Both the position numbers and the translations under genes were made by a program. From Cristatella mucedo (lineage: Eukaryota > Bryozoa > Phylactolaemata > Cristatellidae): 64,000 nucleotides of DNA. Position 1 is the first letter of the stretch; the number at the start of each line of letters is the position of its first letter. Positions 52,416 to 61,169 of the stretch are shown piece by piece. The stretch is taken from positions 247,501 through 311,500 of the forward strand of contig WPIO01000035.1 in the NCBI GenBank assembly GCA_009760855.2. Direction: 5' to 3'. The notes beneath the pieces are model-generated. The model was not told the DNA's origin. It ran no database searches and saw only the letters and a list, made by a program, of their open reading frames with translations.

Positions 52416-52497
52416 GCCTAGACACAGAGACCTTGCCGGCTTCATGCAGTGCATGTGGCATCACTCGGCACATCGGCTTTCAGATCAAAGAAAAGCC

Positions 52498-52545
52498 ATG
52501 ACGACCCATACGCCTACGCCTGTGCCGCCGAATCCCTGTCCATGA
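52498..52545 (+). promoter_or_regulatory. Possible upstream ORF overlapping the RAP1GAP start (ATGA)
   Basis: ATG at 52498 in good context (gccATGa) opens a 15-codon frame ([15 protein letters not shown]). Its TGA (52543-52545) overlaps the proposed main ATG at 52542 as ATGA. If transcription or splicing makes this region 5' UTR, this is a termination-reinitiation arrangement. If an upstream coding exon exists, it is a coincidence. Confidence 0.35.
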
Positions 52546-52751
52546 TGCAGCCGTCCTACAGGCAGCACATTCCTTCCTCTTCCGGCATGCCGGTGTCGAG
52601 GCAGTCGTCGTCATCGTCGTCGTCGTCGTCGCCGCAGGCTCAAGGTCGCTGCTCGGACGAGAGGTCCGACCTGGTCCTGTTCGACCTGCTAGCCCGCGCT
52701 CAGAACTCGAGGCTCGACGAGCAGCGATGCGAGCTGCCCAAGTTCTTGCAG
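52542..52751 (+). CDS. RAP1GAP: RAP1GAP exon 1: poly-Ser stretch and GoLoco motif
   Basis: The frame from ATG 52542 (start MMQPSYRQ) holds a run of serines (TCG/TCA codons at about 52600-52635). It then holds a GoLoco motif at 52668-52739 with core [20 protein letters not shown], including the diagnostic D/E-Q-R triad that contacts G-alpha nucleotide. The exon ends CAG|gtaggc at 52751 in phase 0. The start is inferred: it is the first in-frame Met, and the short distance to GoLoco matches other GoLoco-containing RapGAPs. The frame is open upstream, and acceptor-like sites end at 52421 (cctag after a long pyrimidine repeat) and 52483 (ctttcag). An upstream coding exon joined to a longer exon 1 therefore cannot be excluded. 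Confidence 0.82.
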
Positions 52752-53950
52752 GTAGGCGGCGGCTGCCCCCCCATGCAGCCAGCGCCGCCTCGAAGGCAGC
52801 GCTGGCTCGCAGGCCGGCCGCATCGGGCAGGTGGCCGTGCGGCTGCTGCTGCGTGCGGCGCAGCTGCAATTGGCTCGCACTGCACGCCGCAGAGACGGTC
52901 CTCGACGGATTCGACGGAGATGCCGGACGGCTGCCACTCGAGGGCGGCTGGCGCTGCGAGCGCCGACGTCGTCGCTCAGCCGCGGCCGGCCATCAAGACC
53001 GACAGCGAGAAAGTGCTGGACGTGCTGCGCAAGCGCGCGCCGTATCCCATGGTCATGCAGCCTGTGGCCGGCGGCTACTGGTGCGACGGGTTCGTCGAGG
53101 GTGCTGCCGGCAGCGCCGATGGCGGTGAGGCCTCGGTCTCGCTTGCACCTCTCAACGCCGACCGCCTTGAGCTGGACGCCGACGACGCCATCAACTACTA
53201 CCGGGAGCAATTCGTCGGCCAGGTGTGAGACGGCTGCCATTTCTGTCGCTCCGTGCTCTCGGTGTCAGGCTGTCTCGGCTGCAGTGAACTCGTGCTTTGG
53301 CTCCTTTGCCGGCGGGTGCCGGCTGGTGCCATCATCTAGCTAGCTGACTCTCTAGGATGTTTTTTTAGCTAGCACTCTGCATCCCAGATATCCCAGTCTT
53401 CCCAGGCGTGGAAGCAGAGAGGGTTGGTGGTGGTGGGAGGGGGGCTCCACGCACGATGCCTCACGGTGCCGAGTCGAAGCTTGGCTCCTTGCTGACCCAC
53501 GCAGCAAGCTGCACCCACGCAGCAGGCGGTCCGCGCAACGGCCGGCACCAGCTGCAGCTGGCAACCGTGAGCGTGCGCGCTGCAGGAGCACCTCAACTAC
53601 GTGGCTCAAGACGAAGTGCTGGGCGCAATCGTGGCTTCGGTCAAGAAAGAGTCATTTCCGGAAAAGGGTGAGGACACCACGTTCATCATTGTGAGGACGA
53701 AGCAGGGCACCGTTTACGACAACGTCGTGCTGCCCAGCAGCAACTGCCAAGGCTCGGAGGTGCCTGTGGCACTCATGATGAGGGTAAGGCAAGCGATCAC
53801 TGCTTCCTCGGAGAAGTGGCTGCTCACGTGCACTCCCCAATGTCGGGATTGTGGCAGCCACCTCTCTATGCAACTGTCTTGGCCAGGGTGCCTCAAGCGG
53901 TACTCGGTATGTGTATGTGCTTGTGCGTGTATGTGTGCGCACTCGGGCGT

Positions 53951-54012
<62 letters not shown>

Positions 54013-57000
54013 GCAAGCTTCCGATGCAATCATTTGTGGCTATGGGTTGGCAAGCCTTAGCAGATTCTTAGTTTGATTAGCATGATGTGATCGACTGCTG
54101 AGTGCTGAGCAAGCCTCCTATCGCAGCGCCTCTCGCGCGCAGCCTTTGCCTCGTGAAGCCACGGACGTGGTAGAACTCTCTACACTGGGGGCCGCTGCTG
54201 GGGCGCACAATGCTGACTGATTCTTGACTGTCGATGCATTTCAGACGTGCTGCGAGGATATATCTACATCGAAGTTCCAGCCGGTTACTTTTTTGATGGT
54301 AAGCCCTGACCAGCGCTGGTGATTTGCAGACCTCGGCATGGCCAAGGTCTGCAAGCCGGCTACTTCGTGCTGTGCGGGAGGGGCTGGCTTTGAGCTGGCT
54401 TCAGGTGGCCACGGCTGCAATGATGGTGAATGCTTCGTTGCAGGCTTCTAAGCTGATTAGCACTTATGATGACAGGTTTATCAACAACAAGTTCAAGTTT
54501 GGCGTAATATATCAGCGATTTGGACAGGCAAGTACATGCCCTGACATAGCTGAGGTGTCTTGCCTGTTAAGATAAGCAGCCGTTCATTCTTCTAATGAGC
54601 CCCTGATAGCAAAGTAGTATAATCCCGTACAATGATCTATTACTGGCTCCAAGAGACGCTATTGAGCCAAACCGTAGGATACTAGACAAGCTGAACTGTA
54701 GGTGTCTTGGGGCTATTAACATTTAGCATGATAATGCAAGTCTATTCGATACATAGGCAGCAGAGACCAGTGTAAGCTTCTGCTTAGAAATGGTCCCGAT
54801 CTTTGAAACATTTTTCCCGTGATCGAGACAACTTAGATTGAGTTCTGTCTACTGACAGCCTTTTAAGGCTATGCACGCTGCATTCGCTAAGAGAAAGTGG
54901 CAAACCTTTGCACAACATCAGATTGATTTGCTGTGAGTTCTGCATTGAGAATGTGGCAGCAGATCATCGATGCTCTTTCCAATTGAGCGACAGAGTTCGA
55001 TCTTTATGGTGCAGGTGGAAAAAAGGCTTGCCATCAAATTCAAAGGCCAAAAGTAGGCGGCTGAACTGGAGCAAAGCGCTGAGGGTGCACTGTGGTAGAT
55101 TCCGATTTCCTTCTTTTGCTTGCCTGGACGCACACCAAAGCTGCCATCCCTTGGATGCACAACGTCGTTCGAATTCGGGACATCGTCGTCCAAGCAACTC
55201 ACATTATTCATGCCGTTATGACTCGAAGTCTAGACGAGAGTAATTTACTTCCTGAATGCATGCCAAGCTGTGACTGCCACCGGGTCACAGCTGGACTGCT
55301 CGGCTCTGCTCTTTGAGTGATGCTTTGGGTGATGTGATGCCCGAGCAAGCAGCTCAGTGCTACAGATACATGTGCTCTAGGTAGCAGCCGCTGCCTCCAG
55401 CTTCTCGCTGTCAAAGTTGGACCATCTGTCCCAGATCACGGAGCCCTGCCGATAGTATGTAGTGTAATGTAATGTATCTTCGTCCGTAACTCCACGAAGC
55501 CACAAAGACTATGTGGTTGTTAAGCAGGAGACTTTTGTATAGTGCACTCACAGCCTAAGCGGCCTTCGGTACGCATTCGGTAGCCAACAGACTTCATCTC
55601 ACGAAACAAAGAGAAAGTGGAAAGCATAGCAGAGTCAGGAGAGCAGTTGAGGTAGTGATTAGTATGGAAGTAGCAGCTCAGGACCGCTGGAAAGGATGAG
55701 CCATAGTCGGCAGCAGGAGAGTGGTTGTCGTTGCGTAAGAATTGTGGAAGTGAGCTCTACAGCCTAGGACCTGCAGAGCTAAAGCTTCTGTCGCCAACGG
55801 TCTTTAAGCAGAGGAATGGAACAGGTAATTTATTGTCTATACTGCACCCAAGGGCACGAGGAGGCTGAAACTGGTGCAGCGGTTCAGCTAGGTATGGATG
55901 TGCCAAACCGTGGCGTGCATAGATCGGTTGAGTGTGAGCATAATTGCCCCCACATTTTCATTTCAAACTTGGATGATGGTTTTTCAAACCGCATTTGTGC
56001 CGTGTCCGTGCATCGGCTTGTGGTGGTGATTCTCAGAGGAACTCGGAAAGAACGTCTAATTTAACCACGTGGCTCACGTGTATCAATGCACGTGTAAGAA
56101 GTCTCAATATGACTATACCGGATGTTGCATTTACATTATTACGGCACAATGCCTTCCAGGAAGGGTGTGCTTCTGAAGGATACACCCTAATGTACTCCGT
56201 GTGAACACACTAGATCTCAGCAGTAATAATGCTAGAAGTTTCGGACTAGCATGCTTGAGCCAGGGATTTCAGTAAAGGTGCTAGTGTACTCTTTTTTCCA
56301 TCGCGAGGGGCCCCACCGGCATTCACGGGGCCTTGTCGGACAGTTATTTGCACTATGGCGTGTCAGACCGCACGGCTTTTGCACAAGTGTCTTGCTTTGC
56401 ACGAGTGCGTTGTGCATACAAGGTGACAAACTTGTGCATTTCATATTGTGAAATGCCAACGTGCCTGATCGCTATAGTGCACTGTCGGCATGTAGTCCAG
56501 TCGGCTCATTGCCTCTACCTATTCAAATCTTTGTTCCCATGACATCCTGTATTTCACTAGCACAGGGCCAGATAAATCAGCGACACAAAGCAAACACTGT
56601 TTTTACACGTGTGTGACCGCCTGGGACGTCAGTATGAGATTCCCTTCTTTGGGCGAGATCCTGAGATACCCCGTGGAAGGGTCAATCGAAAGGGTACCAC
56701 TCAAAAGGCAAAACCTCGCGGGCAGTGCCTCTGGCTGGCGGCTCTTCTGAGCGAGAGAGCGGCACTTGGAAGTAGTGTGCAAAGCACCTTCGGACTATCA
56801 TTATAGGAAATTAGCATCTGATGCGATGCCTGCACTCTCAGCATTCTCGAGGCCCAAGCGCTCAGTGGATCCCTGTACGTTATGTCCTGAAACATTGAGC
56901 TGATAACTGATCTTTGAGAACCGGCGATTGTATTCTGGACTAGACAGTCAGGCTCCTGGGGCTGACATCACCTTTCATTTGCTCGCATGTCACGTTGCTG

Positions 57001-58568
57001 CCATTCATGCCATGCATGCCAATTTGGTCACGTGTCAATTTTACCATGCACCCGATAGCTTCGGACTGCTTGCAAAATCTTTATCAATGACAATGGGAAC
57101 TGCATTTCAGACCAAGGAGGAAGAGCTTTTTGGAAACAGGCACGGCAGCCCGGCTCTGGATGAGTTCTTGGACCTGCTCGGAGACAGGGTGGCACTGCAA
57201 GGATTCGAAGGGTAATTCGATGGCAGCGCTGCCTACGGTTACAGTGAGATTAAGGCACCGTTCATATCGCCTGACAGTTAAACCAACCGAACCGCTGCTG
57301 GTAGCCCCCTCTAATTGTAGAAGTCTGCAATTATCCATTTCCGGATGATTGCAAAGTGGTATTGAAGGTGGGGTGAGGATGAACAATAATTCACTTAACC
57401 AAAAGCCATCGGCGGTAATATGCTAAGATGTTTGTAGGGTGCTCATGGCCGAGGGTTGGCTTAAGTGGCACGGCTGCAGTAATTGCTTACTCCTTCTCGA
57501 AGGACTTTATGTGCGATCGAATGAAAATGATCTGTATCGTTACTGAATTGATTCGAGAAACAGTGCATACCCGAATGCCCAGCCCGGTCGACGAGGGAAA
57601 AAAGTAGACAAGAGAAAAAAGCGATCTCTGTATTGTATGGGCCGGTTGTAGAAAAATGTTTCATCCAATATCATCTCTGGTGGTGAGTCGACTTTTGTTA
57701 CCATCAGATCCTGCTGTCACACTATTCGCCGCGACGATTTTATTTTCTTGCAATCAAGCTTTGCTGCTGCATCATATGAAGCTGCCTCACTAGTTAAGCC
57801 TTTTCAGCTGGATTGCAAATGGGTTTTAACCCAGTGGTGAAGCCCCTGCAACTCAGGGTTCGAGTCGTGCTTCCAGCAACTCCTTACTGACCTAGTGCAA
57901 TTCGGAAAAAACCAACAGGCCTTTTCTTCTGCCACTACGTAATGGTGCCGTTGAACAAGCCAACCTTGAGGCTTTTTTCACTCGGACCAATGTTGCACAG
58001 GCCAAGTTGCTTCGAAGGCCCCCTACTCTATCGAGGTGGCAGAGACTGTCTAAGGAGTCGGCTGCTTCCCGATTGATTACTTCCCGATGGTCAGCAGGAA
58101 GTGTCAGATGCAAGAAAGAGTCAAGAGAGTTTAGGTTCATGACTCAAAAAGAGTGACTTATTACTTAACTTCAGAGGTCATCTCGCCTGTCGGTCGGTAC
58201 CACTTCATAGGTTGCCAGTCGCCTTAGCCATCGAAGCAGCAGCCATCGACCAGCTGCATTCAATTATGTGTAAGGAGCAGTCTCTTCTGTCTGCAACGAG
58301 CAGGTCGTGCACTGACCTGGTCTGGTCCACTGGCCTCCTCTGTGGGACAGGCCCCGCCATGCTCATCATCACCCGACATCGCTTTAACTCCAGTCTGCAC
58401 AGCTGTCCCCTTAAGTGCATCTTGGAGTGCAGGACTTTGTTGTCGATCGTGAATGCTTTGTTTAGCTCCGACACTTGTCTGCATGCCTGGGCAGCAGCAG
58501 CAGCAGTAGCAACGCCAGCAGCAGCTGGAGCAGGAGCACCAGAAGGTAGTTGCTGCTGCTGCCACCCA

Positions 58569-58616
<48 letters not shown>

Positions 58617-61110
58617 GCCAGGCTGTGTAGAACAATTGTGGGTGCATCTGCCCTGATTTGTCACCGATCCATCCAGGCTTGGCAGTGCTCAATTATTGCT
58701 AACAGCCAGAGGTTAATTGAATTCCTTGGCAGTCCCCCGTGGCCTGGCTGCTGCTTGGCCTGGCTGCTTCGGGCCTGCTCTAGGTAGATGCCACTTTCCT
58801 TAAGAGGAGGCCAATCTGCCGCTACCGTCGGCTGCTCGGTCCGTTTGGTGGTGCTGCAATAGATGGACCGGGTGACTACCCGTGCCGATGCGGATTGCAT
58901 GCCCTGTGCTCTGGAGATTGCGACCGGATGGGCAAGCAAGCTCAAAGCTCTCAGCGAGGCACTCACTCTGCTGCTGCTGCTGCTGCTCTCTAAGGCTGGC
59001 AGTTTCACCTTTGCTCCTCCAACCACCAGAGGATTCTACAAAGAATGCCAGCTGCTTGTTAGGCGGCGGCGGCAGTCTCGATCTACCTTTCGCTGCAAAG
59101 CCCTGAGAGCTCTCACAGCTGCGCACCCCCTGCTGATGCTGCTGCTGCTCCTTCGCTCGACAGGTTTCGTGCCGGTCTCGACACGCAAAAGGGACAGACG
59201 GGAAGAGAGTCGATCTACACGCGATACAAAGACCGCGAGATCATGTTCCATGTTTCCACTCTCCTGCCTTACGTCGACGGGGATCCACAGCAGGTGACGA
59301 GTGCATGCAGTGCTGCAGCCGTTAGCCTCATTGTCTTCGTGTGTGTGTGTGTGCTCGTGCGTGCACGCATACGTGTGCCTCGTTAGCGATCACTCGATAC
59401 GAAACCAGCTGAGTGAACCGCGTCTGTCCACCATGCAAAAGCTGGAGAACAAAGCGACAGATCGCCCACTGGTGGCATTTCTCGGATGACAGTCCTAGCT
59501 CGGCAGCAGATGCGTAATCTTCCGTTCACTCCTCTCGCGATTTTTCAACTCTGCAGCAGCAGCAGCAGCCATCTGTGCACCATTGATAGGCGGTGGTGCT
59601 GAGCTGGGTGGACCAGTATGGACGGCCGTCAAATGCATCGAGGCTGGCAGCCGGAACTGAGGCCAATCGTTCGTTCTCGCTTCCACAGGTTCAGCGAAAG
59701 CGACACATCGGCAACGACATTGTCGCTATAATCTTCCAAGAGACCAATACGCCGTTCGTGCCGAACGCGATTGCATCACACTTTCTGCACGCCTTCATAA
59801 TCGTGCAGCCACTATCGCCCAACACTGCCAACACGCGCTATAAGGTGAGCCGATGCTTTGCGGTGGCTCGAAAGTCAGCAGTCACTCGTGTTCCCTGCTG
59901 AACAGCGGCTCTTGCATGCACACATGCATTTCGGCTTCTTTCGGTTACCAGCCACGTCGCCACATTTGATGCTCTAGATGTGTCGCAACGTGTCGCTCCG
60001 CTAGCATTCTCATTGCTGATCAGCCTTGAGATAGGCGGATAATGCTAGATACAGTCGATTCCACTTTTAAGAATGCACTCGGGCCTGCAAATAGGCATTC
60101 ATATATGCAGAGTATTACGATACAGTCGGCTCTACGTATGAGAATATCGGATATAGGAACGGTTTCCTTATAAGAATAGCAATTCGGCATTCCAGATTTT
60201 TATTCAATATTAGTCTCAACTCCACATATGGAAATACCTGCGTATAATAGTGCCTATTTTCCAGCCTGAGCATATTCTTATAAGTGGAAGAGTTGACTAT
60301 ATTCGGATTGAGAATACTATTGCAAAAAATATCTGGGATGCGTAACTGCTATTCTTAAAGCAGTTTATTCCTACATCCGATATTCTTATGCAAGAAGAAA
60401 TCCTTGTAGGCAGTTTGCCAGCAGATCTGCTTGGACAAACACCGCTGGGTCTTAGCTCAGGGCTAAAGTGCTCACTCTGCACAACCCAGGTCGTGGGTTC
60501 GAGTCTTTCAGTTTGGTAATCCCTTATTGCTCATTGCTAGCAGTGCGGATAGCCATTAAGGCTCTCCTGCTGCTATATGAGTGATGCTGTTAAATGAGCT
60601 ATGCATATATGTATTAATGAATCGTTTGCGGTGCCTAATAATCGTACAGAGCCGTGCAGGCTGCATGGAATTTCGACATGGGGTCTCGGCAGCTGGTATT
60701 GGAGAGGCAATCTGACGGGAAGTCACACAGAGGGAAGCAGGCAATCGAGAGTGCAGGCTCGAGGTGTGCGTTCAGCAAATGGCTAATCCATCTCTGCTGC
60801 AGTGCTAAGTGATGATGCGATGGCCACACGAAGTCGATGCCTCGATCAGCTGTCTGCGCTATACTTGGTAGCCTGCCGGTTTACTTGGTAGCCAGCCACC
60901 CTTAGGAAGGCTGCAGGCTGCTGGGAAGTTGCGCCTCGCCTGGCACTGCACATTCGCAGCTTCGGTGGCGGAGTGCTGGCCTCTAGGGGTGTCATCACTT
61001 TGAAAACAATTAGCTGGGCAGCTGGACGTGGTGGGTGGGTAGAACGTGATTGCTGAAAGCCGATTTGCATGCAGATTCTTTGTGTGCACACCGTGTGTGC
61101 GTGTGCGTGA

Positions 61111-61169
<59 letters not shown>

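Larger units (their letters stand above)
57212..59163 (+). other. RAP1GAP: RAP1GAP intron 6, 2.0 kb
   Basis: It starts gtaatt and ends gctcgacag. It holds a degraded SINE-A (57825-57905), a CAG/CTG trinucleotide tract (58493-58619) and a smaller CTG run near 58972-58987. No other coding signal is convincing. Confidence 0.88.

Noticed and set aside
52689-53240. 183-codon minus-strand frame opposite RAP1GAP exons 1-2
   Set aside because: It is the antisense shadow of the conserved + strand exons.
58260-58692. Poly-Gln/poly-Ser frames that look like a polyQ protein
   Set aside because: They lie in an intron of the + strand gene and come from the CAG/CTG tract.
58863-59297. 144-codon + frame ending at RAP1GAP exon 7
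   Set aside because: It reads exon 7 in the wrong frame. The conserved frame begins at 59164 and joins exon 6 through a split Gly codon.
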